DNA of 64,000 nucleotides from the NCBI GenBank assembly GCA_022647575.1, contig JALCKY010000001.1, positions 806,001 to 870,000 on the forward strand. Direction: 5' to 3'. Every line of letters starts with the position of its first letter. Position 1 is the first letter of the stretch. The notes below the pieces were generated by a model. That model was given only the letters and a program-made list of their open reading frames with translations, did not search any database and had not been told where the DNA came from. This document shows positions 38,890 to 47,509 of the stretch, one piece after another. The translations under genes were made by a program, and so were the position numbers. This stretch comes from Lachnospiraceae bacterium. Lineage in GTDB: Bacteria; Bacillota; Clostridia; Lachnospirales; Lachnospiraceae.

Positions 38890-40291
38890 AAGTGGCTGCT
38901 GCTCCGCCTCCGAGGATGAGATATTTCTTATCCGAATCGTGCATGCCGGTTTCTCCGCTGTCTTCGACCGGAATAAAGTTCTCTTTGCCCACTCCGCAGA
39001 CCGGGCAGATGGTCAGGGAGGAATCAAAAATGGCTCCGCAGACCAGGCATTTTACCAGGGATCTCGTGCCGTTCTTCGGCTTTGGTTCTTTCTTCAGAAG
39101 GACGCAGCCGAAATTGTATCCAAAATCATAGGCATCCGTCAGCTGGTTGGCGCTCGGTTTGAAACGAACGCGGAAGCCGTCAACGACCTTCAGCTTGGAC
39201 TGCTTCAGTCTTTCGATGATATGCGGCACACCTTCTCCGGACCATCCGTATGAGCCGAAAGCGGAAGCCAGCCTGCCCTTGAAGACCGGCGGGAACATCC
39301 CGATGGTCAGTTTCCAAATCGGTTCCAGTGCTTCTCCGACAATCGTCGGCGTTCCGAACAGGTAAGCATCTGCATCTGCCATATCGCCTGCCAGCTTTGC
39401 CGTGTCGTCAAAGATCAGGTCGTAGCGGTGCACTTCGATTTCCCCTGCATCCTCGCAGCCTTTGGCGATCTGCTCGGAGAGTTGCTTTGTATAACCGTAA
39501 GCGCTGACATACGGCATGACGATGAGTTTCTTAGCCCTCGGTGCCGGTGCCGCGCACCATTCCTTATACCAGTCAAATACCTGATCCAGATGGGAATCCA
39601 GAACCGGGCCGTGTCCTGTGCAGATTCTTTCAATTTCAAGATCCTTGATGCGGTCCAGCGCATTGCTCATATACGGGCGCTTGAACGGTCCGATGATGCA
39701 GTCAAAATAATACTTCGTAGCATCGGCATAGCCGGCCTCATCCGTAACGGCTGACCTGACGATACCGTCGCACGAATAATGCGAACCGAAGGAATCGCAG
39801 GTAAAGAGCGTCTTGATTTCCGGGCAGTAGGTGTACATTGTATCCGGCCAGTGCAGGAAAGGAAGCACCATGAATTCCAGGGTCTTGTCGCCGAGGGAAA
39901 GCGTATCATTTTCCTTCACGGCGATGCTGTTGAAGTCATGGTTGACGATATGCTGAAGGAAGGAAATCGCCGTGCCGGTTCCGACAATGGTCATTCCGGG
40001 ATTGATTTCCAGAAGCTTCTCCACCGTCCCGGCATGATCCGGTTCCGTGTGGTCCATGATCAGATAATCGATATCCGTGATTTCCGCAACCGATTCAATG
40101 TATTCTTTCATATCATCCCAGAAGGCAAACTTCGACGTCTCGAACATCGCCGTCTTCTTGCTGCCCTTCAGAATATAGGAATTATAGGAAGTGCCGTATT
40201 TCGTTTCCATGATGATATCAAAAACTTTAAGGTTCGGATCCAGAACGCCGGTCCAGTAAAGATCTTTCTGAAGCTGAAATGCTTTTTTCAT
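38888..40291 (-). CDS. Flavodiiron protein core plus short-spaced rubredoxin (F-type, N-terminal part)
   Basis: Reduces O2 (or NO) to protect an anaerobe. From the ATG at 40291 (AAGGAGG upstream): a metallo-beta-lactamase-like diiron domain with MDHTEPDHAG (H81, E83, D85, H86) and FLHWPDT and GHGPVLDSHL; a flavodoxin domain (IVMPYVSAYGYTKQLSEQI; FGSYGWSGEG); then a rubredoxin with only ten residues between Cys pairs (CLVCGAIFDSSLTICPVC); and finally the first FAD-binding residues KYLILGGGAAAT before a stop. This order plus the next frame equals an F-type flavodiiron protein, as described in Clostridioides difficile. The stop results from one extra base. Confidence 0.92.
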   Translation of the reverse strand: MKKAFQLQKDLYWTGVLDPNLKVFDIIMETKYGTSYNSYILKGSKKTAMFETSKFAFWDDMKEYIESVAEITDIDYLIMDHTEPDHAGTVEKLLEINPGMTIVGTGTAISFLQHIVNHDFNSIAVKENDTLSLGDKTLEFMVLPFLHWPDTMYTYCPEIKTLFTCDSFGSHYSCDGIVRSAVTDEAGYADATKYYFDCIIGPFKRPYMSNALDRIKDLEIERICTGHGPVLDSHLDQVFDWYKEWCAAPAPRAKKLIVMPYVSAYGYTKQLSEQIAKGCEDAGEIEVHRYDLIFDDTAKLAGDMADADAYLFGTPTIVGEALEPIWKLTIGMFPPVFKGRLASAFGSYGWSGEGVPHIIERLKQSKLKVVDGFRVRFKPSANQLTDAYDFGYNFGCVLLKKEPKPKNGTRSLVKCLVCGAIFDSSLTICPVCGVGKENFIPVEDSGETGMHDSDKKYLILGGGAAAT

Positions 40292-40325
40292 AGCCTGACC
40301 TCCTTGTATGCTTGAATCTTCCGCT

Positions 40326-40354
40326 ATTGTATCATTTTCGACCTGCTGCAACAA
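40326..40354 (-). promoter_or_regulatory. Promoter of the flavodiiron gene
   Basis: Minus strand: TTGTTG (40349-40354), 17-bp spacer, TACAAT (40326-40331), 35 bases before the ATG. Confidence 0.6.
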
Positions 40355-40378
40355 GCCATCCGCACATTGGACTGAATT

Positions 40379-41404
40379 TTACCCATCGGTAATTTTGAAA
40401 TCTGTACGGATGCTGCCGCAGTAGTTCCCGATCCCTGTACAGACGACAGTGGCAGTTCCCCTATCGGTATTAGAAAAATATTCGACCGTATAATCGCGTC
40501 CTTCCTTCAGAATCATGCGGTTGTAATCCAGGACTACTGCCGGCGTCTGAGCACTGCCTGTCCAGATACAGTCTTCCGCACCGCTGATGTAAGCATTGAA
40601 AATATTTTCCTTTGTCCCGCCTGACTGATACGCATCGGTTGCCGCCTGTGAAAAATAGACTGTACAGCCGGCCGTTTCACCGATCTTGCTGAAGCCTGCG
40701 CTCTCCAGGGTTTCAGAGACCGCGGCTCCGGGCAGGGCTGCAACATAATTGCACTGGGCATCGGTCAGAAGATCCGGAAGCCGGCTCACGTCCTTCTCTG
40801 TCCCGTCCAGAATCTCCTCCAGGATTTTTGGTCCGCGTTTGCTGTCTGCATCCATCTGGCGCGGATAAGACAGAATGATCTTTCCGTCATAAGTCCGGAT
40901 ATAATCGGTTATATTCGTTCCGGCTGCCAGTTTTTTACAGGAAATGCCGCTGTCTGCTGCATGTTTTTCGATGATTTCCGAAGCATCTGCCGCTTCCGTC
41001 GGAATTTTTTCCATATTGGCTGCCGCAGTGAAACCGCCGTGCGTATAAACGAATGAACCTCCGAAAAAAAGAAGAAGCGAGAAAACGACTGCCGCAGCAA
41101 TCCGAACCGCCCGGTATTTCCACATGCCGACAGCTTCCGCAGCCGCCGCAGCGATAACGGGTATCATCGGCACGATCCAAAACATGCGCCAGTAGACCAG
41201 CCCGCCTTCAAAATTCCGGACAATGAAACCCGGGATGGATGCAGCGAAGAAAAAAACAAATGACGCAGCCGCATAGACATTGAAGAAGCGGTATGCCGGG
41301 GAACGTCTTTTCCAGACAATCAGAAAAAGAAGGGCAGCAAGAAAAATCGGAAGATAGATTCCTCCCGCAAAGATCTTCTGCAAAGCCCCGACCGCGACGC
41401 TCAT
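40379..41404 (-). CDS. C-terminal half of a DUF6077-like membrane protein, with Ig-like tail
   Basis: A 341-residue protein with four to five membrane helices (GIYLPIFLAALLFLIVWKRR; GLVYWRMFWIVPMIPVIAAA; AAAVVFSLLLFFGGSF), a soluble domain (about 130-260), and a C-terminal tail of about 70 residues (IWTGSAQTPAVVLDYNRMILKEGRDYTVEYF to GIGNYCGSIRTDFKI) like repeats in clostridial secreted proteins. It is in the same frame as the preceding gene: TGA, GGAGGG, three codons, ATG. The two thus look like one large membrane protein cut by a nonsense codon, with a new start after it. Function unknown; location suggests a polysaccharide role. Confidence 0.65.
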   Translation of the reverse strand: MSVAVGALQKIFAGGIYLPIFLAALLFLIVWKRRSPAYRFFNVYAAASFVFFFAASIPGFIVRNFEGGLVYWRMFWIVPMIPVIAAAAAEAVGMWKYRAVRIAAAVVFSLLLFFGGSFVYTHGGFTAAANMEKIPTEAADASEIIEKHAADSGISCKKLAAGTNITDYIRTYDGKIILSYPRQMDADSKRGPKILEEILDGTEKDVSRLPDLLTDAQCNYVAALPGAAVSETLESAGFSKIGETAGCTVYFSQAATDAYQSGGTKENIFNAYISGAEDCIWTGSAQTPAVVLDYNRMILKEGRDYTVEYFSNTDRGTATVVCTGIGNYCGSIRTDFKITDG

Positions 41405-41419
41405 TTCTTCTTTCCCTCC

Positions 41420-42457
41420 TCAGATGAACAGATACAGAAGTGCGATGACCAGACACGGAGCCGTGCAGACTGCCAGTTTCAGAATCATTTTCCAATCCTT
41501 CTTCCTCACGCACAGAATCAGCGTCAGGATGCCTGCCGAAAAAATCGACAGAACCATGCCAAGCGATGTCAGAAGAGCTGCCGAAAGAAAAATCAGAAGA
41601 AGAAAGAGCCACTGCCTGAAGTCATTCTTCATTTCCCCCGCAAGCCTCATGAAGAAAAGCAGGATTGCCGGAAGCACGATAGCTGCAATCTGCGCCTTGC
41701 CCTGCCATATCCGTACCAGGGCAAAGGTTCCTGCCGTATAAGCTGAGAAATAGGAACAGGTGACGGCAAGCGATGTGAACAGAAGGAAAATGGCATTCTT
41801 TTTTCTGTCACCCCGGAAAAGCACCCTGCCGATTCCCATATCGATTCCATAAGTGCACAGAAGCAGCGGAATCGGAAGGACTGTGTGGGCAAGGACGACC
41901 GGGCGGATCCCGGAAGCAGCGGAAAGAACCGCATAAAGCAGTCCGACCGGAGCAAAGAAATACTGGCTCTGTTCATGGGCTGCACGGATCAGCCTGGTTC
42001 CCGTGGAAGGGTCAAAGGCAAAAAGCTGGTTGGTGTCGACAGCCGACGTCGCATAGGCGATATAATAGGAGTCATCCTGATCATAGTGCAGGAAAAAAAC
42101 GACAGCCAGGATCTGGATAAGGACAGCGATGAAGGCAATGATTTCGAGAAATGAAATGCTGCGGAAAAATGCCGACAGGTTTCCGGGCAGCATCCGGAGA
42201 CGCTTCCGGTTCTTGTAAGCCGAAAACAGAGAAAATGAAATCAGAATGAAGAAAAAGAAGACTGTCAGGAAAGACAGTGAGATTCCTGCCGCCATCCCCA
42301 GGATCGCCGGAAGATAAAAAGCCCCGCAGATGACAAAATAACCGGCGCAGAACGCATCGGCCAGTCCGCCATCCGAATCCTTCCCTCCGGCCGTGAAAGA
42401 CAGGCCGAGCACAGGCTGAAGGATTCCGAAAAATAAGATCAGTACAAGGATTCCCAT
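41420..42457 (-). CDS. N-terminal half of a DUF6077-like membrane protein
   Basis: A 345-residue integral membrane protein with about nine helices. The motif HYDQDDSYYIAYATSAVDTNQLFAFDPSTG on an external loop after helix 4, followed by VLAHTVLPIPLLLCTYGIDMG, is like DUF6077 or GT-C-type glycosyltransferases with an acidic DD pair. It stops at TGA, and the same frame continues into the downstream gene. The start overlaps the end of the GT4 gene by 19 bases. It could be a polyprenyl-sugar transferase or the missing polymerase of this locus; both are speculation. Confidence 0.65.
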   Translation of the reverse strand: MGILVLILFFGILQPVLGLSFTAGGKDSDGGLADAFCAGYFVICGAFYLPAILGMAAGISLSFLTVFFFFILISFSLFSAYKNRKRLRMLPGNLSAFFRSISFLEIIAFIAVLIQILAVVFFLHYDQDDSYYIAYATSAVDTNQLFAFDPSTGTRLIRAAHEQSQYFFAPVGLLYAVLSAASGIRPVVLAHTVLPIPLLLCTYGIDMGIGRVLFRGDRKKNAIFLLFTSLAVTCSYFSAYTAGTFALVRIWQGKAQIAAIVLPAILLFFMRLAGEMKNDFRQWLFLLLIFLSAALLTSLGMVLSIFSAGILTLILCVRKKDWKMILKLAVCTAPCLVIALLYLFI

Positions 42458-42771
42458 GTTTCCTCCTGATACAGTTTTCGATAATCTTCCAGCATTTCCG
42501 AAGAAGAACGGACATGTCTCCTTCCTGTCTTCGCTGCGGCAGTCAGGCTGCGTATCCGTTCCGCCAGTGCTTCCATATCCCCGTAAGGCACGAAATTTTC
42601 CGGATGCTCCGGATCCGTTTCCTTTGTGCCGCCCGTATCAAAGCCGCAAACAGGCGTTCCGCAGGCCAGGGCTTCCAGACAGGTCGTCGGATAATTTTCC
42701 CTTTTGCTGCAGATCACAAAAGCATCCGCCAGGGAATACCACTGTGCCAGCAGCTCCTGGTCACGGATCAG
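42439..42771 (-). CDS. Glycosyltransferase family 4, C-terminal part (after frameshift)
   Basis: 110 residues continuing the GT4 domain of the upstream gene in another frame: LIRDQELLAQWYSLADAFVICSKRENYPTTCLEALACGTPVCGFDTGG, containing the nucleotide-sugar-binding EALACGTPV motif. The shift lies at about 42772, where one extra base separates it from ...ENVLPME in the first frame. Without correction the transferase would be inactive. Confidence 0.8.
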   Translation of the reverse strand: MIRDQELLAQWYSLADAFVICSKRENYPTTCLEALACGTPVCGFDTGGTKETDPEHPENFVPYGDMEALAERIRSLTAAAKTGRRHVRSSSEMLEDYRKLYQEETWESLY

Positions 42772-43636
42772 TCTCCATGGGCAGCACATTCTCCGGAAAC
42801 TCCTGCTGCAGACTGCTGATACCCGCCATTGCAAAACGGATGCCTTCACCTTTCATTTTTTCAGCCAGTTCAAGAACCCGTCTTCCGCCCTTTCCTTCGC
42901 TCAGAAGATCCGGAGCCGCTGCAAAGACGACTTTCTCCCCCGGCGCGATGCCGTTTTTCTTCCTGAGCTCCGCCGTTTTCCTGGGCCGGAAAAGATCCGT
43001 ATCGATTCCGTTGCGGATGACACGGATGTCCCTGTCCTTCAGGAAGGACTGTCTGATCCTGTCGGCAAGCCACTGCGACGGCGAGACGATTTTAAGAAGA
43101 GGAAAATCACGGAACATTTCCTTCTTCTGCTTCAGCATTTCCGCCGTGCGGTCGAACGCCAGCGTCGAGACGTAATCATGAAGCCTGGGGCATCTGCCGC
43201 ATCCGTCCTGCCATCTGTTGCACTCATAGGCATGACCGCATTTTCCGGTGTACATGAATTCACAGTGGAAGGTCCAGACTGTCCGGATGCGTTTCTCCTT
43301 GATATAATCAAGCAGCGGCTTCAGATTGACGAAATAGGCATGCAGTTCATGGATGTGGATGATGTCAGGCTGGAACTCGTCAATGAAACGGATCAGACGT
43401 CCGGTCGAAAAATGGGACCAGCAGCCGGTATAACCGGTGAGCCGCGTCATCAGTGCATGGAAATCCGTTTCGGCATCGTACCCGAACTTCAGGATATTCT
43501 CCTCTTCCACGAGCGGGCCGCGTCCGTAGCAGACTGCCGCGTCATCCCCGTTTTTCCTCAAAAAGGAATAGAGATCGTAGACAATCTTTCCGGTGCTGCT
43601 GTTTTTGCAGTTGACATCAATCAGTAAAACCTTCAA
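42761..43636 (-). CDS. Glycosyltransferase family 4, N-terminal part
   Basis: 291 residues from a TTG start (GGGGGAG upstream). KVLLIDVNCKNSSTGKIVYDLYSFL is the GT4 N-terminal Rossmann start, and FQPDIIHIHELHAYFVN, FHCEFMYTGKCGHAYECNRWQDGCGRCP and VSPSQWLADRI follow. The Cys-rich stretch around CGHAYECNRWQDGCGRCP is typical of WcaK/WbaZ-like colanic-type GT4 enzymes. It stops at 42761, ten bases after the GT-B C-domain changes frame. It lies after the HisF-like gene in the polysaccharide operon. Confidence 0.85.
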   Translation of the reverse strand: MKVLLIDVNCKNSSTGKIVYDLYSFLRKNGDDAAVCYGRGPLVEEENILKFGYDAETDFHALMTRLTGYTGCWSHFSTGRLIRFIDEFQPDIIHIHELHAYFVNLKPLLDYIKEKRIRTVWTFHCEFMYTGKCGHAYECNRWQDGCGRCPRLHDYVSTLAFDRTAEMLKQKKEMFRDFPLLKIVSPSQWLADRIRQSFLKDRDIRVIRNGIDTDLFRPRKTAELRKKNGIAPGEKVVFAAAPDLLSEGKGGRRVLELAEKMKGEGIRFAMAGISSLQQEFPENVLPMETDP

Positions 43637-43654
43637 AAGATACTCCCCCGTATT

Positions 43655-44431
43655 TCAGTCATCGATATAGATACCGGCATCCAGGAATTCCTGTTCCGTC
43701 GGTGCCGTGATCAGGACAGCCCTGTTGCGGCCGTAATAGACGAAAAAGCTTCCGGCTGCCGCCGCATGTGCTCCTCCCTCCAGAATCACCTGCTTCAGGT
43801 CCTGTATCGAACCGCAGCCGCCGCATGCAATGACCGGAATAGAAACTGCCCCGGTGACCGACTTTACCAGTTTGATGTCATAGCCCTTCATTTCTCCATC
43901 ATGGCTGATGGAATTGAGCAGGATTTCGCCGGCTCCCAGCTCCTGCGCATAAGAAGCCAGATCCGCCGGTGTTCTTCCGACTTTTTCGGTTCCGTCTGCA
44001 GCATAGCAGCTGTATCTGCCGAAAACATCCGCCTTCGCATCAATGGAAACGACGATACTCTGGCTCCCGGCAAGACGGACCGCTTCCCTGACCATCTCCG
44101 GATTCCGGATGAACGAAGTATTCAGGATTGCCTTCTCATAACCAATGGAAAAAAGCCTGCTGATCTCTTCCGTCGAAGTGATTCCTCCGCCGTAGGAAAG
44201 CGGCATGAAGGCCTCGGAAGCAATATCGGCAAGCAGTGAAAAATCAGGCCCTGACTTTTCCTTCGAAGCGCTGATATCGAGGATTGACAGTTCATCAACG
44301 CCTTTGTTGTTGAAGATCCGGACGGCGTTGATGATATCGCCGAGATATCTCGGCTTTTCAAAATGGACCGTCTTGACCATTGACTCATGGTCAATCAAAA
44401 GACATGGAATGATACGAGGCCTGAAATACAT
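43655..44431 (-). CDS. HisF-like cyclase partner of sugar acetamidino transfer
   Basis: A 258-residue (beta/alpha)8 protein related to imidazole glycerol phosphate synthase HisF: RIIPCLLIDHESMVKTVHF, PLSYGGGITSTEEISRLFSIG, VVSIDAKADVFGRYSCY, GAGEILLNSISHDGEMKGYD, IPVIACGGCGS. The HisF2/AglZ/WbuZ subgroup works with HisH2 and WbpG to convert an N-acetyl group on a surface sugar to acetamidino. No other his genes are here, which supports the surface-sugar role. Its ATG overlaps the hisH-like stop (TGATG). Confidence 0.92.
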   Translation of the reverse strand: MYFRPRIIPCLLIDHESMVKTVHFEKPRYLGDIINAVRIFNNKGVDELSILDISASKEKSGPDFSLLADIASEAFMPLSYGGGITSTEEISRLFSIGYEKAILNTSFIRNPEMVREAVRLAGSQSIVVSIDAKADVFGRYSCYAADGTEKVGRTPADLASYAQELGAGEILLNSISHDGEMKGYDIKLVKSVTGAVSIPVIACGGCGSIQDLKQVILEGGAHAAAAGSFFVYYGRNRAVLITAPTEQEFLDAGIYIDD

Positions 44432-45048
44432 CAGCTTTTCTCCACAAAATTCTTAAGCAGCGCCATCCCGTACAGGTGGCTCTTTTCCGGATGGAACTGA
44501 ACACCGTATACATTTTCTCTCTGCACTGCTGCAGCGAAATCATATCCATAGCTGCAGGTCATCAGGACGTTTTCCCTGTCCTCGCAGACCGCATGATAGG
44601 AATGCACGTAATAATACCGCTGCGGGGAACTGAGCCCCTCCGTCAGCTTCGACTCCCTGCTGAAATAGGTACGGTCCCATCCCATATGGGGAATCTTCAG
44701 CTCCGATGCATCGCCGAAGGAAAACTTCCTGCAGGAAAATGGAATCAGTGAAAGCCCCGGGAGGCTCCCTTCTTCCGAACCATTTCCCAGAAGCTGCATG
44801 CCGAGACAGATGCCCAGCACGGGCCTGTGCTCCGTCAGTGCATAGCCTCGGATGACTTCAGCAAGCCCCAGCTCGTTAAGCCGGGCCATGCCGGCATCGA
44901 AGGCACCGACTCCCGGCAGGATCAGATGATCCGAAGAGCGGATCTCCTCCGCATCATGCGTCAGGATGATTTCCCCGACTCCGATTTTCTTCAGCATGTT
45001 CCGAATGGATCCGATGTTTCCCATCCCGTAATCTAAAATAGCAATCAT
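44431..45048 (-). CDS. HisH-like glutamine amidotransferase of sugar acetamidino transfer
   Basis: A 205-residue class I glutamine amidotransferase that makes ammonia for the partner proteins: ILDYGMGNIGSIRNMLKKIG, LILPGVGAFDAGM, VLGICLGMQLLGNGSEEG (nucleophile Cys) and VYGVQFHPEKSH (His, Glu). It is of the WbuY/HisH2 type in this setting, between the WbpG-like and HisF-like genes. Ribosome site GGAG. Confidence 0.93.
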   Translation of the reverse strand: MIAILDYGMGNIGSIRNMLKKIGVGEIILTHDAEEIRSSDHLILPGVGAFDAGMARLNELGLAEVIRGYALTEHRPVLGICLGMQLLGNGSEEGSLPGLSLIPFSCRKFSFGDASELKIPHMGWDRTYFSRESKLTEGLSSPQRYYYVHSYHAVCEDRENVLMTCSYGYDFAAAVQRENVYGVQFHPEKSHLYGMALLKNFVEKS

Positions 45049-45077
45049 TTCCGACTCCGATTTCCGTGCACTGCCGC

Positions 45078-46217
45078 CTACCGGTACAGCTTGTTTTCCG
45101 CACCGGTCTTTCTGAGAACCTTTGCACCTATCTCAAACAGGCGATACGAATTCTTATAGTCCCTGTATGTCTTATTCTCTCCGCCGATGATATCATCGAA
45201 TTCCCGAACCGTGATGCCGAGTTTTTTGGCAATGTATTCCTTATCCTCCGTCATCATCTTTTCATCATAGGGATCATTCTTAAGTTCTTCCAGCGCCTGA
45301 TCGCGGGTCATTTCACCCGTCAGAATCAGGTTGGAGAAGTAGCACCTGCGTTTATCATAGCCGAATTTGCGTGGCAGGTAATAGCCTTCGTAAAAGCGGG
45401 TAAAAACATTCTCATAATGCTTGTTCTCATATGCTTCCCAGCCGAAACGCTCATGAAGGAATTTCTGCGCTTCATTCTTATCGTATTTCACGATGTTCAG
45501 GGGAGCAACCTTCTTCATGCCGCGGAAATAGGTATAATACAGACGGGACTTGAGGACGCTGCAGGTCGGAAAATCCTTCAGTTTCATTTTCCCGAACTTC
45601 TTATGGATATCCCTGATCAGCGTCAGGTCGTTCTGGTACACCCACTCCATAGGCGGCCGGATGCATTCCGTCGAATTATTTGCTCCCGTCAGCACATATT
45701 TGATTTTATTCTTTACTGCATAATTATACAGCCCTGCGAAGATGGCATGGTCCTGCGGCAGATCCTGATAGGGCACCTGCGATTTGAAAAAGGCAAGCTG
45801 CAGGTCGCGCATTTCCGGCCAGCTGATGACTTCCGTATACATTTCCAGATTCAGCGCACGGACGATCCTTTCGATGTTCTCGACCGCAACGTTCAGGTTC
45901 CAGCCCGTATCCACGACATAGATCAGCGGCCGGAGCCCCATGACCTCTTTAGCGATGTAGCACAGATAGGAACTGTCGACGCCGCCGCTCATGCCGATGA
46001 TGCAGTCATAGCGTTTTCCCCGTCCGGCTTCTTTGATCTTATCTGAAATTTCCTTCAGCTCCGTTTCCGCATTGTCCATATCCTGCTTCCACTTCGGCAG
46101 AATATTCTGATAATAGTCACGGCAGAAATCGCAGACCCCCTTTTCATCAAAAGTAATGTGGGGGTCGGACGTGTCCATCACGCAGCTGGTGCATATCTGA
46201 TAAGATTTATCTTCCAT
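45078..46217 (-). CDS. N-acetyl sugar amidotransferase, WbpG family
   Basis: A 379-residue ATP-dependent enzyme. It begins with a Cys cluster, QICTSCVMDTSDPHITFDEKGVCDFC, typical of the family, then the PP-loop GMSGGVDSSYLCYIA that activates the amide with ATP, and VLTGANNSTECIRPP. WbpG, with HisH and HisF homologues, changes an N-acetyl on a 2,3-diamino uronic acid to acetamidino in Pseudomonas O antigens. The start has a weak ribosome site. It lies upstream of the HisH-like gene by 29 bases. Confidence 0.92.
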   Translation of the reverse strand: MEDKSYQICTSCVMDTSDPHITFDEKGVCDFCRDYYQNILPKWKQDMDNAETELKEISDKIKEAGRGKRYDCIIGMSGGVDSSYLCYIAKEVMGLRPLIYVVDTGWNLNVAVENIERIVRALNLEMYTEVISWPEMRDLQLAFFKSQVPYQDLPQDHAIFAGLYNYAVKNKIKYVLTGANNSTECIRPPMEWVYQNDLTLIRDIHKKFGKMKLKDFPTCSVLKSRLYYTYFRGMKKVAPLNIVKYDKNEAQKFLHERFGWEAYENKHYENVFTRFYEGYYLPRKFGYDKRRCYFSNLILTGEMTRDQALEELKNDPYDEKMMTEDKEYIAKKLGITVREFDDIIGGENKTYRDYKNSYRLFEIGAKVLRKTGAENKLYR

Positions 46218-46255
46218 TATTCAATCTGCCTTTTCTCTTTTGCGTTTTCTCTATA

Positions 46256-47476
46256 CTAATGTTTCGTGCCGTTTTTGGCAATAAGCAGCGCGAGCTGTTT
46301 CTCCGTCTCTTCAAAGAATCTCTCCTCGCTGAAGTTCTCCCGGAAATATTTCCTTCCCTTTTCTCCGCATTCCGAAAACTTCTCCGGCGCATCCAGATAG
46401 GAAATGAAAAGCTGCGAAAGCCCTCCGGCATCGCCGGCCGGGACGCAGGCTCCGCATCCGCTTTCTTCGATCACCTGTCTCCCTGCCCCGTTAATGGCAC
46501 CGAGAACAGGCTTGCCCGCAGCCATATAGGTCTGCAGCTTTCCGGGAAGCGTTTCCCCGATTCTGTCCCTGCCTTCCAGTGTCAAAAGGCATGCATCCGC
46601 CTTCCTGTAAAATCCTGTCGCTTCCTTAAATGGCTTCGGTCCGTAAAAGAGAACCTTTTCCTGCAGATGAAGCTGCTCCGCCAGTTTTTTCGAATTCTCC
46701 AGTTCGGATCCGCCTCCGACAATATGGATGGTGAAATCTCTTCCTCTTTCGGAAACGGCTGCAGCAGCACGGAGAAGACAGCCCATGTCCTGTACCTTGC
46801 CTACATTTCCTATGAACAGAAAATCCGTATGCCCGTCCGGCTGCTTCGCAAAGTCATCCTTCAGCAGTTCTCCGCTTCCATACTGCGGCAGATAGCACAT
46901 CCGGCTGCGGTCGCACCCGTCCGTCTCTTCCAGGTAATCCAAAAAGGGCATGGAGGAGACCGCAATACGGTCGCAGGCCTGATAGACCTTCCGGCTGACT
47001 CTCCCGACAGCTGAAAAGAAGGGACTGCCTTCATGGAAGCCCATGGCCTTGATGCATTCCGGCCAGATGTCCATGCAGTACAGAAATATCGGTCTGCCGA
47101 ATCTCTTTTTAAAAGCAATGGCAGGAATTCCCATCGTGACGGGCGAAACCTGCCATACATAGATCACATCGAATTCTTTCCAGGTTCCGTGCAGGGCTGC
47201 ACGGCGTCCGTTCCGGGCAAAGGAAAGATAGGACAGGCTTCTCCAGAAGGGGCCATGCCTCCTGGCAACCGTCGGCACCCGCCGGACATCCGCCCCGTAA
47301 TAATCCTGATGACGGTTCTGTCCATGCTGATATTCTTCCGGGATCCTCGAAGTCGTATAATCCGGGAGGCCGGTCAGCACAGTCACTTCATGGCCGCGTT
47401 CGACAAACCTGCGCACAATGTCATTGACCGCATAAGTATCGGGATAAAAACACGATGTCACGACCAGTATGCGCAT
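46256..47476 (-). CDS. Glycosyltransferase family 4, WbuB-like
   Basis: A 406-residue GT-B transferase: MRILVVTSCFYPDTYAVNDIVRRFVERGHEVTVLTGLPDY at the start, YVWQVSPVTMGIPA, FLYCMDIWPECIKAMG, and a C-domain with IGNVGKVQDMGCLLRAA, YRKADACLLTL, GETLPGKLQTYMAAGKPVLG. This pattern fits WbuB/WbpH-type enzymes that transfer L-FucNAc or related amino sugars. That fits the CapEFG genes in the same locus. Ribosome site AAGGAGAGG. Confidence 0.88.
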   Translation of the reverse strand: MRILVVTSCFYPDTYAVNDIVRRFVERGHEVTVLTGLPDYTTSRIPEEYQHGQNRHQDYYGADVRRVPTVARRHGPFWRSLSYLSFARNGRRAALHGTWKEFDVIYVWQVSPVTMGIPAIAFKKRFGRPIFLYCMDIWPECIKAMGFHEGSPFFSAVGRVSRKVYQACDRIAVSSMPFLDYLEETDGCDRSRMCYLPQYGSGELLKDDFAKQPDGHTDFLFIGNVGKVQDMGCLLRAAAAVSERGRDFTIHIVGGGSELENSKKLAEQLHLQEKVLFYGPKPFKEATGFYRKADACLLTLEGRDRIGETLPGKLQTYMAAGKPVLGAINGAGRQVIEESGCGACVPAGDAGGLSQLFISYLDAPEKFSECGEKGRKYFRENFSEERFFEETEKQLALLIAKNGTKH

Positions 47477-47509
47477 GAGCCTCTCCTTTCTTCCGTTTTA
47501 ATCTGATTC

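Noticed and set aside
38880-38900. Programmed +1 frameshift of prfB type at ACT TGA
   Set aside because: No slippery CUU UGA or internal Shine-Dalgarno at the right distance; a simple indel is more likely.
46256-47476. Plus-strand frame opposite the WbuB-like gene (46259-47014)
   Set aside because: Shadow of a clear GT4 gene; no ribosome site.
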